This document shows, piece after piece, positions 23,728-32,646 of a DNA stretch of 64,000 nt (its first letter is position 1; every line of letters begins with the position of its first letter). The stretch comes from Methanoprimaticola sp047501175 (lineage in GTDB: Archaea; Thermoplasmatota; Thermoplasmata; Methanomassiliicoccales; Methanomethylophilaceae). Where the stretch lies: the NCBI RefSeq assembly GCF_047501175.1, contig NZ_JBEQWH010000002.1:210294-274293 (forward strand), written 5' to 3'. Under the pieces are notes generated by a model. The model saw nothing but the letters and a program-made list of their open reading frames with translations. It did not search any database and was not told the origin of the DNA. The position numbers were made by a program, and so were the translations under genes.

Positions 23728-24500
23728 TCCATCCCCATTCTCTTCGAAACGTATTTTGCGACCTGTTCGGCAACACCTGTAGTGAGTAATCCGAGGACGG
23801 CGACTACGATGATACCTGCGAAGGCATAGGACCAATAGAAGTTCAATGCCATGGTGTAGATGAGGTTACCAATTCCTCCCAGAGCCTGAGCGAATATCTC
23901 TGCTGCAACGATGCACATCCATCCGATACCCAGTGCAGTCTTGAGACCGTTCAGAATATAAGGAACGGAAGCGGGGAGCACAACCTTGTAGAATATCTGT
24001 CCGCGGTTGGCACCCAGAGTCTTGGATGCGTCGATCCAGCTGGAATCGATCCTCTGGACACCGAAGATGGTGCTAGTAAGAATGGGGAACAGCATTCCCA
24101 TGAATACCACTAGTCCAGGCCCCCAGCTGTATCCGAGTGCCTTCGTGGCGATGAAGATGGGTGCCCATGCGACAGGTGCGATGGGTCTCAGGACCTCTAT
24201 GATCGGCGTCGCGAACTCGTTGAGGACCTTGACATATCCGAGCAGGAGACCCAAGGGGATGGCCACTATAAGGGCCATCAACGTTCCCTTGAAGAAGGTC
24301 GTGAGACTGGATTTTATCTGAGTCCAAAGACTCAGCCCCGTGAGGGGGTCGCCGTCCGTAATCAAATGCGCAAGAGCAGCGAAGGTCTCCTGTGGCGTAG
24401 GGATCGTCTCGAAGACCCCCCACTCGGCTACAAGCCACCATACGAACATGAACAGGGACAGCGAGATCACGGTGATCAACGCCGTACGTGCCCACCTCAT
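23724..24500 (-). CDS. ABC transporter permease, SsuC/TauC type
   Basis: A 258-residue permease with about six membrane helices and the EAA-like loop DASKTLGANRGQIFYKVVLPASVPYILNGL split here as DASKTLGANRGQ then VVLPASVPYI. The start at ATG 24500 has a poor ribosome site; an upstream in-frame ATA preceded by AAGGTG would add about 16 residues and cannot be excluded. It is the middle gene of the importer operon. Confidence 0.92.
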   Translation of the reverse strand: MRWARTALITVISLSLFMFVWWLVAEWGVFETIPTPQETFAALAHLITDGDPLTGLSLWTQIKSSLTTFFKGTLMALIVAIPLGLLLGYVKVLNEFATPIIEVLRPIAPVAWAPIFIATKALGYSWGPGLVVFMGMLFPILTSTIFGVQRIDSSWIDASKTLGANRGQIFYKVVLPASVPYILNGLKTALGIGWMCIVAAEIFAQALGGIGNLIYTMALNFYWSYAFAGIIVVAVLGLLTTGVAEQVAKYVSKRMGME

Positions 24501-24560
24501 GTACTTGTTGTGCTCATCGTATTTCAGATTAAGGACGGCTATGTTTTCACCTTCTCAGGT

Positions 24561-25817
24561 TCAGTTGGAGGGCGTTATCTCCTTCGCATTCATAGCATTG
24601 ATGGTCATCGGAGGAGCTCCGATGAATCCGAGGCTGGCCTCTCCGGCATGAATGGCTGTGTAGACAGCAGGACCGTTAGCCTGGCTAACAACAGTGACGT
24701 CCAGTCCGTATTCATCGAAGATTCCCTCGGAGATTCCATAATGGAGTGCAAGCTGGTGGATGTCACCAGAAATGGCTGCGACCTTGATGGAGGCCTTGGA
24801 GTAACTTGCCTGAGACTCGAAATTCATTGCATCCTTGATGTAGGAGCTCTGAACGAACTTCTCTGCGAGCGCTTCAGCGGAAGAGAATCCGAGGTCGGAG
24901 TAGGACTGACCGACCTGTCCAGGATAGAAGCTCACAGCCAGGTCTGCAATGTCCTTCTTGAGGTTGGCGAGAGGGTCGCTGACGGTCTTGTCAGTGGTGT
25001 CCGCGTAGGTGTAGTTCACGAGTTTGAAAGCATCGAGGATTGCGGCTTCCTTCTGTTCATCACTGAGTCCAGGCATGGAGACCTTGTCCTTGGCGACCTT
25101 GATGAGTGCATCGTAATCGGCACCAGAGCCGGCCTCGATCGCTGCCTTCATCTTGTCCACAGACTTTATGTATGCGGCGAGGAAACGGACGGTCTCGTCA
25201 GAATGGTTAGTGATGTAGCTGTGAGAAGCTCCGATGATGCAGCATGTGTGTTCAGGGAACATGTCGTTGGTGGTAGCGATTGCCACGCATCCGTCCCTGG
25301 CTGCAATGGAGTACTGGGGCTCCCAGTTGAACGCTCCGAGAAGAGCAGGCGTTGTGCTGAGAGTCGACTTGAAATTGGCATAGTTACCGACACCAGCAAG
25401 GTAGTACAGGGTGTCGTTCGAAAGGGAAGTTCCGATCTGGTACTTCACAAACTTGAGTCCCATTACCTTGGCGATCTCACCAAGCTGGACATGCTGGATG
25501 GTAGCCTCTCCGGGATCTCCGATGACCTTTCCTCCCCAAGCACTGGGGTTAAAGACGATCCATGTTCCGTTTCCACCGAGGTAAGCACCGGAGGTGGGCT
25601 CGACATTGACTTTCGTAACATAATCTGCGGCATTCTCGCCAGCTTTGAAGTAGATACCGGAACCATCGGTGTTGACCCTACCGATGATGCTCATATCGTT
25701 GTCTGTAACGGTCGGATTATCACCGCCATTATCCTTCTCTTTGGTGACAAAGAACACTGCCACTGCGGCAATGAGGATAACGGCAACGATTCCGACTGCC
25801 ATGATTTTCTTGTCCAT
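24561..25817 (-). CDS. ABC transporter substrate-binding protein, circularly permuted SsuA/NMT1-like
   Basis: A 418-residue protein anchored by an N-terminal membrane helix (about 6-24); no lipobox Cys is seen. The domain order is unusual. In normal NMT1/SsuA proteins the first strand and ligand loop (IKVAAISGD, HYGISEGIFDEYGLDV, GEASLGFIGAPPMTINAMN) come first and the IIGRVNTDGSG segment follows. Here IIGRVNTDGSG starts the mature protein (about residue 44) and the usual N-terminal third ends it (about 345-418). The join MNAKEI to IIGRV would restore the normal order. A TATA-like GTTATAAC lies about 35 bp upstream of the start. It is the first gene of the importer operon. Confidence 0.85.
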   Translation of the reverse strand: MDKKIMAVGIVAVILIAAVAVFFVTKEKDNGGDNPTVTDNDMSIIGRVNTDGSGIYFKAGENAADYVTKVNVEPTSGAYLGGNGTWIVFNPSAWGGKVIGDPGEATIQHVQLGEIAKVMGLKFVKYQIGTSLSNDTLYYLAGVGNYANFKSTLSTTPALLGAFNWEPQYSIAARDGCVAIATTNDMFPEHTCCIIGASHSYITNHSDETVRFLAAYIKSVDKMKAAIEAGSGADYDALIKVAKDKVSMPGLSDEQKEAAILDAFKLVNYTYADTTDKTVSDPLANLKKDIADLAVSFYPGQVGQSYSDLGFSSAEALAEKFVQSSYIKDAMNFESQASYSKASIKVAAISGDIHQLALHYGISEGIFDEYGLDVTVVSQANGPAVYTAIHAGEASLGFIGAPPMTINAMNAKEITPSN

Positions 25818-26075
25818 GGTTTACACCACGGCCTCGATTTGACGGACAGGTTATAACACTATGTGATAATATTTTCCTAAATAGGCTAATAGTCCATACG
25901 CTCTGACCTGGCTTTAATGAGTGCTGGCAGACACCAGAAGGAAAGAACTGCCGTTCCTCGTTGAGCGCTCTTTGTATAAAGAGGATAACAATGGGGCACA
26001 TGTCCCCAATTGTAACCATCACCCGTCGGTCCCTGCCATCATCACCCCCTTATATAATATGTAATAGGGGCGGGG

Positions 26076-27182
26076 TCAGAGCGCCCCCATGAAGCGGTCC
26101 CTGATCTCCGCTGCCGTGAGCGTCAGGTTCGGCGAGTCGGAGTTCTTCGGCACTATCAGGACGTGGACGAAGGACATGCCCTCCACCTCCCTGAGGATCC
26201 CGTCGAGCGCCTCCGGGTCGCCGGTGGAATAGACGTTGTCGATCCCGTACGCGACCGCGACCGCCCCCAGGTCCACGTCCAGGTAGGCCTGGTTGATCTG
26301 ATTGCCCGTGGAACCGAACGTGCCGTTGTCCAGGCAGATGACCGTGAGGTTGTCGGGGTCCATCGCCGACAGCACCGGGAATATCGATGAGCCCAGCAGG
26401 CTGCCGTCCCCGTCGATGACGAACACGCGCCTGTCGGTGGACAGGGCCATCCCCAGCCCTATGGGCGTGGCCTGGGTGTAGCTCCCCAGCATGTAGAAGT
26501 TCAGCGGACGGTCCCGCGCGGCATGGACCTCCTTGGATGGCACCCCGATGTTGGAGACGACTATGTCGTCCTCGCCGACGGCCGCCATGATCCTCTCTAT
26601 CGCGTCCAGACGAGTCATGGTCGGGGGCTCGGACTCGTCGTCTATCGCGACCTTCACATGCCTCCTTCTTGGAGGGTACTCCGTGATGGTCCTCCTGGAC
26701 TCGCCCCACAGCTTGGGATGGATCAGAACGACCTCGATGGAACCCTCGGAGAACGCCCTGTCGATGATACCGGAGACCTTCGGGATGTCCCCCGGGTCCG
26801 CGAGGTCGGTGCACCCGATGCCGTAGCAGTCCAACAGCCCCGGGATCCTGGAGTTGAACGGGATCTGCGCCTCGATCCTCTCCCCGTCGACACCGCGCCA
26901 GCTGGCGAGGATGACCATCGGGAGACGGTAGCAGGCGGTGAGGGACATGATGGCGTTCATCATGTTCCCTATCCCCGAGCTCTGAATCGAGATCACCGGA
27001 CGCTTTCCCATCAGGTACGCTCCCGCACAGATCCCGACACCGTCCTCCTCGCGGGTGATGTCCACCACGGGGAACCTCTCATGGACGAGGTCGGTGAATC
27101 CCTTGTTCTTGTCGCACGGGAGGCTGATGACCATGTCGACGTCAGCCTTCTCCAACTGTTCCGCCATCTCGTTCTCAAACAT
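26076..27182 (-). CDS. comDE: Sulfopyruvate decarboxylase, fused alpha-beta (ComDE)
   Basis: A 368-residue thiamine-diphosphate enzyme converting sulfopyruvate to sulfoacetaldehyde in coenzyme M synthesis. The N-terminal half is ComD-like (LPCDKNKGFTDLV, REEDGVGICAGAYLMGKRP, IQSSGIGNMMNA). The C-terminal half is ComE-like with the ThDP motif GDGSLLG...LDNGTFGSTG. In Methanococcales/Methanobacteriales these are two genes, whereas fused forms occur in Methanosarcina-type genomes. ATG 27182 has GAGGTG 8 nt upstream; a GTG at 27191 is the alternative. It overlaps the cysteate synthase stop. Confidence 0.93.
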   Translation of the reverse strand: MFENEMAEQLEKADVDMVISLPCDKNKGFTDLVHERFPVVDITREEDGVGICAGAYLMGKRPVISIQSSGIGNMMNAIMSLTACYRLPMVILASWRGVDGERIEAQIPFNSRIPGLLDCYGIGCTDLADPGDIPKVSGIIDRAFSEGSIEVVLIHPKLWGESRRTITEYPPRRRHVKVAIDDESEPPTMTRLDAIERIMAAVGEDDIVVSNIGVPSKEVHAARDRPLNFYMLGSYTQATPIGLGMALSTDRRVFVIDGDGSLLGSSIFPVLSAMDPDNLTVICLDNGTFGSTGNQINQAYLDVDLGAVAVAYGIDNVYSTGDPEALDGILREVEGMSFVHVLIVPKNSDSPNLTLTAAEIRDRFMGAL

Positions 27183-28422
27183 CGATAACACCTCTCAGGT
27201 CCTCTTCGGAGATGTCCGGGGGAAGCTCCGCCTCCACTCCGAGCGCGGCCATCTCCACGTCCTCGCTCACACGGTCCAGGCCCCCGCCGGTCATGTTCAG
27301 GAATATGCATTCCTCGCTGCCCACGGCCCCGGACTCCACCGCCTCGATCAGCGATGCCAGGGCGACGGATGCCGCCGGGTCGGGACGGACGTCCTCGCAG
27401 GACATCCACAGCTTCTCCGCGGACCTCGCCTCGTCGTTGGAGACCTCGTAGAACCTCCCTCCGCATTCGCTCATGGCGTCGAACACACCGCCCGCCATGG
27501 AATAGGGCGGACTGCGGTTGGTGAGCACGTCGGCATACACCTGCGAGATGTCCCCCTTCTCACCCAGGTCCTCGGCGGAGATGGTCCTGCGACCCTCGTT
27601 CCATGCCTTGGCCATGGGAGTGAACGGGCTGTTCTGGGACAGGTTGAGCCTGGGCAGCCTGTCTCCGTAACGGCCGTCCCCGATCAGGCGCATGGACGCC
27701 TCCCATGCGGATATCCCGCCGGTGCCGCTTCCGACACCCTGGAAGTAGTGGTCCGGGATCCTCCCCATGGTGACCGCCCCCTGGAGCATGACGGTCCCCA
27801 TGCCGTCCCTGCGGGCGACGTTCCTGGCCCCGCCCTCCGGGACGAATCCCCCCAATGCGGTTATGCGGTCGGCCATCCTGATGGCATCGGTGTAGTCGCC
27901 GTCGACCGTGAACAGCCTGACGTTTCCGGTGTCCTCCTCGACCATCAGCCTGTCCCGTGCCTTCCTGGGAACGACGATGAGACACCTGTTCCCGGTCTGC
28001 GAGGCGGTCTGCGCGAAGGCCCTCGCGGTGTTCCCGGCGGATGCGAGGATCATCGTCCCTCCCCCGTTGTCCCTCAGACGGGCGAACGTGGGCAGGGCCT
28101 CCATCTCCTTGAAGGTGCATGACTTCACCTTGGCACCCCTCTCTGGATAGTACCCGGTGAACCCTATCCAGAGGTCCTTCAGCCCGAGCTCCCTGGAGAG
28201 CCTCTCGCTCCGGAACGCGACGGGTGCCGCCTCGGTCTCCAGCGTGGAACGCACGGGGAGCCAGTCGTAGAACTTGAAGATCCCCTCGCACGGACGCACC
28301 CGGAGCTGCTTCCTGCGATAGTTCGTCCTCAACAGGCCCTTGTGCCCGGAACCGCAGGAGAGCGTGTACCTCTCCTCGACCGTCGAACCATCCTCCAGAC
28401 AGACCAGCTCATAATCTCCCAT
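27175..28422 (-). CDS. Cysteate synthase (PLP enzyme)
   Basis: A 415-residue fold-type II PLP enzyme related to threonine synthase. Features are the Cys-containing N-terminal strand region (TLSCGSGHKG), the PLP lysine region FTGYYPERGAKVKSCTFKEMEA, ASAGNTARAF for phosphate binding, and GVGSGTGGISAWEA. The Methanosarcina-type cysteate synthase makes L-cysteate from phosphoserine and sulfite, feeding the sulfopyruvate branch of CoM synthesis. Its placement directly before comDE supports this over threonine synthase. Confidence 0.9.
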   Translation of the reverse strand: MGDYELVCLEDGSTVEERYTLSCGSGHKGLLRTNYRRKQLRVRPCEGIFKFYDWLPVRSTLETEAAPVAFRSERLSRELGLKDLWIGFTGYYPERGAKVKSCTFKEMEALPTFARLRDNGGGTMILASAGNTARAFAQTASQTGNRCLIVVPRKARDRLMVEEDTGNVRLFTVDGDYTDAIRMADRITALGGFVPEGGARNVARRDGMGTVMLQGAVTMGRIPDHYFQGVGSGTGGISAWEASMRLIGDGRYGDRLPRLNLSQNSPFTPMAKAWNEGRRTISAEDLGEKGDISQVYADVLTNRSPPYSMAGGVFDAMSECGGRFYEVSNDEARSAEKLWMSCEDVRPDPAASVALASLIEAVESGAVGSEECIFLNMTGGGLDRVSEDVEMAALGVEAELPPDISEEDLRGVIDV

Positions 28423-29647
28423 CGAAACACCTCAGTGACCAGTTCCCGTCCTCGATTTCCTCCTTCAGGATGGAGCAGAGACGCTCGGCCTTGTCCCTCG
28501 AGGACTGCCTGACCGTTATGGGGACCTCCCTGTCCCCGTAGGATACGCTACCCAGATAGGCAGAGAAGACGTTTCCGGGGCATGCGCGGACGCATAGTCC
28601 GCACGACATGCACCTGTCTGGGTCTATCCCCTTCGAGGGGTCCGCATCGACGGGGCAGACTGAGTCCGCCGAGCACCCGTCGCAGTGGATGCAGTTGTCC
28701 AGGTCCGACGAGACCGTATGGTCGGTACCGTCCCACACCGATGCGTAGGAGTCCGTGAAGACCGGCCTCCTGTCCCTGACGTCCGCCAGCGGCAGCCTGC
28801 TGCCCGCATCCGTGACGGAGGCGTCCGAGAATGCCCCGTCGCAGGTCATCGGGATCGCCACGGCGACCGATGTCAGGCACTCCGGGCCGGCCGAGGTCCT
28901 GAAGCCTCCCATGTAATCCGCATCCATGCGGTGCATATCGGCCTCGATGGAGAGGTTGGGCTTCTCCTCGGAACTCCTCGTCCCTGTGCCGAGGACCATT
29001 CCCGGCGCCCCGTTCAGGAGCGCCGATGCACCGTGATGGATGAATCTCATGCCGGGATCGTTCTGCAGCGGGTTGATGGACCCGCATCCGCTCACCGAGG
29101 CCTCCGAGAGCCCGGGACCCATGGGTTCCGGTCCCGAGAATATCGTAGCGTATTCCGAGTCGGAGCCGTTGACGAATCCCGTGTAGTTCTTGAATGCCCC
29201 GCGGGTCAGCACCATCCTGGCGAACGGGATGTCGTCCAGGGTCACCGTCCTCCTGTATGTCGCACCGTCCGATTCGACGACGACGTCGAGGGGCTTCCCT
29301 GCGACCATGTCCTTGAAAAGATGTCCCCCGCCGTAGGAACGGTCCCTGTGGGCGGTGCCGTGGAATATGCAGTCCACGAGTCCGAGGGACTCGTTGGGAC
29401 AGGGTCCGACGCTCCCGCGGACGCCGTTGATTGTGATGGAATCGGCACGCTTGAAGGTGCCCGGGGATGCCACGGGGACGGTGAGGATCGCCATCGTCCC
29501 GGACATTATGCCGAATGTCCCGCATGTGACGACGTCCACGGACCTCCTCTCCCCTTCAGGGAGTCCCTTGAACTCCGAGGCGGTCATGACCTTGGCCGTG
29601 CGATCGTCTATCCTGCCCTGAATCTCATCGATGGAACGGTCAGTCAT
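28409..29647 (-). CDS. DUF39/HcyBio-type protein with ferredoxin domain (methanogenesis marker 16-like)
   Basis: A 412-residue protein. Residues 1 to about 310 are a DUF39 domain (VVTCGTFGIMSGTMA, GPCPNESLGLVDC, ALLNGAPGMVLGTGTRS) with conserved cysteines. Residues 315-360 form a 2x[4Fe-4S] ferredoxin domain (CIHCDGC...C; CMSCGLCVRAC). DUF39 relatives (HcyBio) are required for making homocysteine from aspartate semialdehyde and sulfide. The present paralogue lies between CoM genes, so it may add sulfur to sulfoacetaldehyde to give CoM; that step is inference. Start 29647 overlaps the upstream stop (ATGA). Confidence 0.85.
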   Translation of the reverse strand: MTDRSIDEIQGRIDDRTAKVMTASEFKGLPEGERRSVDVVTCGTFGIMSGTMAILTVPVASPGTFKRADSITINGVRGSVGPCPNESLGLVDCIFHGTAHRDRSYGGGHLFKDMVAGKPLDVVVESDGATYRRTVTLDDIPFARMVLTRGAFKNYTGFVNGSDSEYATIFSGPEPMGPGLSEASVSGCGSINPLQNDPGMRFIHHGASALLNGAPGMVLGTGTRSSEEKPNLSIEADMHRMDADYMGGFRTSAGPECLTSVAVAIPMTCDGAFSDASVTDAGSRLPLADVRDRRPVFTDSYASVWDGTDHTVSSDLDNCIHCDGCSADSVCPVDADPSKGIDPDRCMSCGLCVRACPGNVFSAYLGSVSYGDREVPITVRQSSRDKAERLCSILKEEIEDGNWSLRCFDGRL

Positions 29648-30285
29648 AGGATCACCACATCCTCCACGCGCACATGGGTCCCCCACGGTTTCCCGATGAC
29701 CATGTTGACCAGGCCGGTGTGCGCACGGTCCATCATGCAGAATCCGGGGAGGAGGCTCTGTCTGAGGCCGAACGCCGGTTCCCTGACCATGGGCGTGGCC
29801 TTTCCCTCGAATCCGAGCATGTGGTACCCCTTCACATCCTTGACGTCGCGACCGCGTGCGTATGCCGGACCGACCACATGACCCGTGATCACGCCGGTGA
29901 CGAGGTCCGCGTCCAGGACCCTGATGACATGCTGGACGGGGCATCCGGCCCCTGCGGGACGTCCCGTGACGATGTCACCCTTGACGATGTCCATCCTCTC
30001 CACCATGTCGGGCCTGAAGGGAAGGACGATCTTCCTCGCGGACGGCTCCCCGGGAAGCGCGGATATAACGAAGTCGTACTGCTGGCCGACCACGTCCGTA
30101 CCGCTGTACCGCCTCTCGAGGACGGGGATCCGCCCGTCGATGCCCTTGAAGTAGAACGGGCACGACTCCCTTGCGGCCAGACCGGAGCCCACCCTCAGGA
30201 CGAAGTCCTCGCAGGTCCTGCTCCCGCATGCGCCGCAGTTCTTTCCGGGCGGGACCCAGTCACTCGCCGTTGTAGATGTTGTCAT
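29644..30285 (-). CDS. Fe-S cluster protein of the CoM operon
   Basis: A 213-residue protein with an N-terminal four-cysteine motif (Cys17, Cys20, Cys25 and Cys42: CGACGSRTC...ESCPFY) of the type that binds a [4Fe-4S] cluster in corrinoid and CODH-related proteins. The rest is beta-rich (VISALPGEPSARKIVLPFRPD, GDIVTGRPAGAGCPVQHV, MVIGKPWGTHV). I do not know its exact reaction. It is coupled to DUF39 (4-bp overlap) and to the upstream GTPase (26-bp overlap), so a role in electron supply or cluster delivery to the sulfur-inserting step is plausible. Confidence 0.75.
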   Translation of the reverse strand: MTTSTTASDWVPPGKNCGACGSRTCEDFVLRVGSGLAARESCPFYFKGIDGRIPVLERRYSGTDVVGQQYDFVISALPGEPSARKIVLPFRPDMVERMDIVKGDIVTGRPAGAGCPVQHVIRVLDADLVTGVITGHVVGPAYARGRDVKDVKGYHMLGFEGKATPMVREPAFGLRQSLLPGFCMMDRAHTGLVNMVIGKPWGTHVRVEDVVIL

Positions 30286-30973
30286 CGTCGTCCAGCCTCC
30301 TGATGACCCCGAAGTGGTTCTGCCACCCTATGCTCTTCTTCCCTATGCACACCGTGCACACGCCGAGCGGGGGTATCCCCCTCAGCTCGAGGCTGTCCGG
30401 GGACTCGGCGACAGGCGCGGAGTCCACCAGACGGTAGAGGTACTTCAGACCGGTCCCCTGGATCGCGTCCGTCTCGACTATGTCCATGTTCTTGGACACG
30501 CGACGGATGCTCTCCCTGAACACCTCCTTCTCGGCCTGGGAGATGAGGTCGGTCTTCGTGACGACGCATGTGTCGGCGAGCCCGATCATCGGTGCCATCT
30601 TCAGAGGTGCGTGGGTGCCGGATATGGCCGACATGACGCAGATGCCGAGACATCCCGTCAGGTAGGGCGTGCACCTCAGGCAGAGTCCGGCGCTCTCGCA
30701 TATCAGCACGGAGGCGCCCTCCGCCTCCGCCCAGGAGATGGCGTCGCGCGTGACCATTATACCCATGTGGTCGGGGCACATGTCGCCCGAGTACACCTTC
30801 TTGGTCGGGATGCCGAACTCCTCGCGGAGCTCCTCGTCCTCGAAGGCCATCACGACGTCGATCTTCAGGTACGCGACCTTCTCGTCGGGGAGGAGATGAC
30901 GGATGATCTGCCTGATGACCGAGGTCTTCCCGGCGCTCGGAGGACCCGCCACCACGATGACCCTGATGCTCAG
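30260..30973 (-). CDS. HypB/UreG-like P-loop GTPase of the CoM operon
   Basis: A G3E-like GTPase with G1 AGPPSAGKTS, an ESAGLCLRC segment containing a possible metal-binding Cys pair, the CLGICVMS stretch and G4 TKTDL. Ordinary start codons give GTG at 30955, which deletes part of the first beta strand. CTG at 30973 follows a GGAGG site by 7 nt, overlaps the ABC stop as CTGA and restores SIRVIVVAGPPSAGKT, so it is preferred (237 aa). The family loads Ni or other metals into enzymes; here it would mature the Fe-S/DUF39 system, by inference. Confidence 0.8.
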   Translation of the reverse strand: MSIRVIVVAGPPSAGKTSVIRQIIRHLLPDEKVAYLKIDVVMAFEDEELREEFGIPTKKVYSGDMCPDHMGIMVTRDAISWAEAEGASVLICESAGLCLRCTPYLTGCLGICVMSAISGTHAPLKMAPMIGLADTCVVTKTDLISQAEKEVFRESIRRVSKNMDIVETDAIQGTGLKYLYRLVDSAPVAESPDSLELRGIPPLGVCTVCIGKKSIGWQNHFGVIRRLDDDDNIYNGE

Positions 30974-31749
30974 ATGGCCCCCTCCTGGATGATCTCGCCG
31001 ACCCTGATCTTCTCGCGGATGAGGGACATCTCGGCGTCGATGCTCCTGATCCTCTCCAATGCCAGGGCCTCCTGCTCGCCGGGGGTCAGTATCTTGACGA
31101 CTTCACCCCCGCACATCACGATGCGGCGGTCGGACAGGAGTGAGACGTAGGGGTCGTGAGTGACGAAGATCACCGCCTTCCCGAGGTTTTTGAGATGCGA
31201 GATGACCGCGTCCTTGAATATCCCGGCGTTCTCGATCTCGTCGAGGAGGAGTATAGGCGCGTCCGATATCAGGACCGCATCGGCTATCATGAGGGAACGT
31301 GTCTGTCCGCCGGAGAGGGACGACATCCTCGCATGCTCGACTATCTTCTCCCCCGTGAAGTTGTTGGCAAGCCTCACGGTGTCCTCGATGACATTCTCCG
31401 CGAGGTTCCTGCGGGTGGAGACGTGCATAGATAGGAACTCGCGAACGGACAGGTCCGCGAGGCACTTCGTGTTCTGGGTGATCATGGCTATCGGCTTGCA
31501 CGACGGGTCGCGGATGAACTCCTCGGGAGGCACATCCCCGTTGACAAGGACCCTGCGGCCGGTGACGGTGTCCCCCTGTGCGAACACCTCGATATCGTTG
31601 ATGAAAGCGGTCTTCCCCGACCCGGTCGGACCTACAATGGAAATTGTATCTCCCGGGGAGATCTCGATGGGATCGAACGTTTCCGGGGTCCCGCGTTTTG
31701 TCGTTCCGGGACAAACGGTGATGGTCACACCACTTCTATCGACATGCAT
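30970..31749 (-). CDS. ABC-type ATPase, first gene of the CoM operon
   Basis: A 259-residue ABC ATPase without membrane helices. Walker A is GPTGSGKTA, the Q-loop AMITQNTK, signature SSLSGGQTRSLMIADAV, Walker B ILLLDEIENAG and H-loop FVTHDP. No permease is present, so it probably powers a conformational or assembly step rather than transport, as proposed for other methanogen-specific soluble ABC proteins. The upstream region (31750-32009) is AT-rich and carries its promoter. Confidence 0.85.
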   Translation of the reverse strand: MHVDRSGVTITVCPGTTKRGTPETFDPIEISPGDTISIVGPTGSGKTAFINDIEVFAQGDTVTGRRVLVNGDVPPEEFIRDPSCKPIAMITQNTKCLADLSVREFLSMHVSTRRNLAENVIEDTVRLANNFTGEKIVEHARMSSLSGGQTRSLMIADAVLISDAPILLLDEIENAGIFKDAVISHLKNLGKAVIFVTHDPYVSLLSDRRIVMCGGEVVKILTPGEQEALALERIRSIDAEMSLIREKIRVGEIIQEGAI

Positions 31750-32009
31750 GTCAACGGATTTTCAGCCTAGTTATTTAACCTTAGAGGATATTATTATCCT
31801 AATAAGGAATAATTTAACCCGAATCCCGATGTGTATTTCCCATTCTGGCAATGCCATCGGACATTATAAGCACAATCCCAATGGGGATTTATTATTCTAA
31901 AAAGGAAAATATAAACCCGAATATTCCAATGAGGAACAAGACTCCTTATCAGGAAAAAGAGAAACGGTAGGGAGAACCGTGCACCACAGATACAATAAAA
32001 GTTGTAGTA

Positions 32010-32023
32010 GGGGCCGAGGCCCC
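32010..32023 (-). terminator. Terminator of the SpeD-like gene
   Basis: GGGGC-CGAG-GCCCC stem-loop 17 bp past the SpeD-like stop; on the minus strand it is followed by a T-rich stretch containing TTTTATT. Confidence 0.65.
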
Positions 32024-32039
32024 ATCTGGTTTGAACTGG

Positions 32040-32465
32040 TCAGATGTCCCTGAAGAGGGTCGCATACTGCATCTTCTTCGCGCCGAAGTACTCCTTGCAG
32101 TAATCGGCGGTGGACTCAGGAGGGAACTCCTTGCAGGAGAACACGTCGATGAAGGCCCTGTCCGTGTCCTCTGCGAAGTGTCCTGCGATGCAGGAGGTCT
32201 CAATGAGCTGGATGAGCGAGTATCCCTGAACCTTGGGATCCGCGCCGAACCTCACGGCGATGGGCTCTCCATACCTTTTCATGTGAATGTGGTCTGCGAG
32301 ATCGATAGCGAACTGCTTGATGAACTCACCGTCGCAGATCTTCTCGTGATCGCACTCCCCCAGATCGATTGCGATGTGAAGTCCCCACTGCTTCTCATCG
32401 TTGTACTTCTTGATCGACTCCTCATCGGAGAGGAGGGGTCCGGAGAAAGGGCTCATACTGTACAT
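32040..32465 (-). CDS. S-adenosylmethionine decarboxylase-like protein
   Basis: A 141-residue SpeD-fold homologue with HIAIDLGECD near the N terminus and the block SLIQLIETSCIAGHFAEDTDRAFIDVFSC that aligns with the active-site region of bacterial/archaeal AdoMetDC. Instead of the ESHxxxHT motif, with the serine that becomes pyruvoyl, it has ETSCIAGHF, so autoprocessing may use the Ser or Thr of ETS or may be lost. Function as a polyamine enzyme is therefore doubtful. ATG 32465 is preceded by GGTGAG. Confidence 0.75.
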   Translation of the reverse strand: MYSMSPFSGPLLSDEESIKKYNDEKQWGLHIAIDLGECDHEKICDGEFIKQFAIDLADHIHMKRYGEPIAVRFGADPKVQGYSLIQLIETSCIAGHFAEDTDRAFIDVFSCKEFPPESTADYCKEYFGAKKMQYATLFRDI

Positions 32466-32646
32466 TTACTCACCACGGGTCTCCCCGCGAACGCTCCATC
32501 ATCATACCCTATTTCAAACTGACCCCGCCCTTCAGAAGCGGTTGTCCCTACAGAGTCCATCGCGGTTTCTATCTGTCTCTGACGGGTCACATGACCGCGG
32601 TCTCGGAAGACGTAAATAATCGGCGGACAAACCGGTCACCGATACC

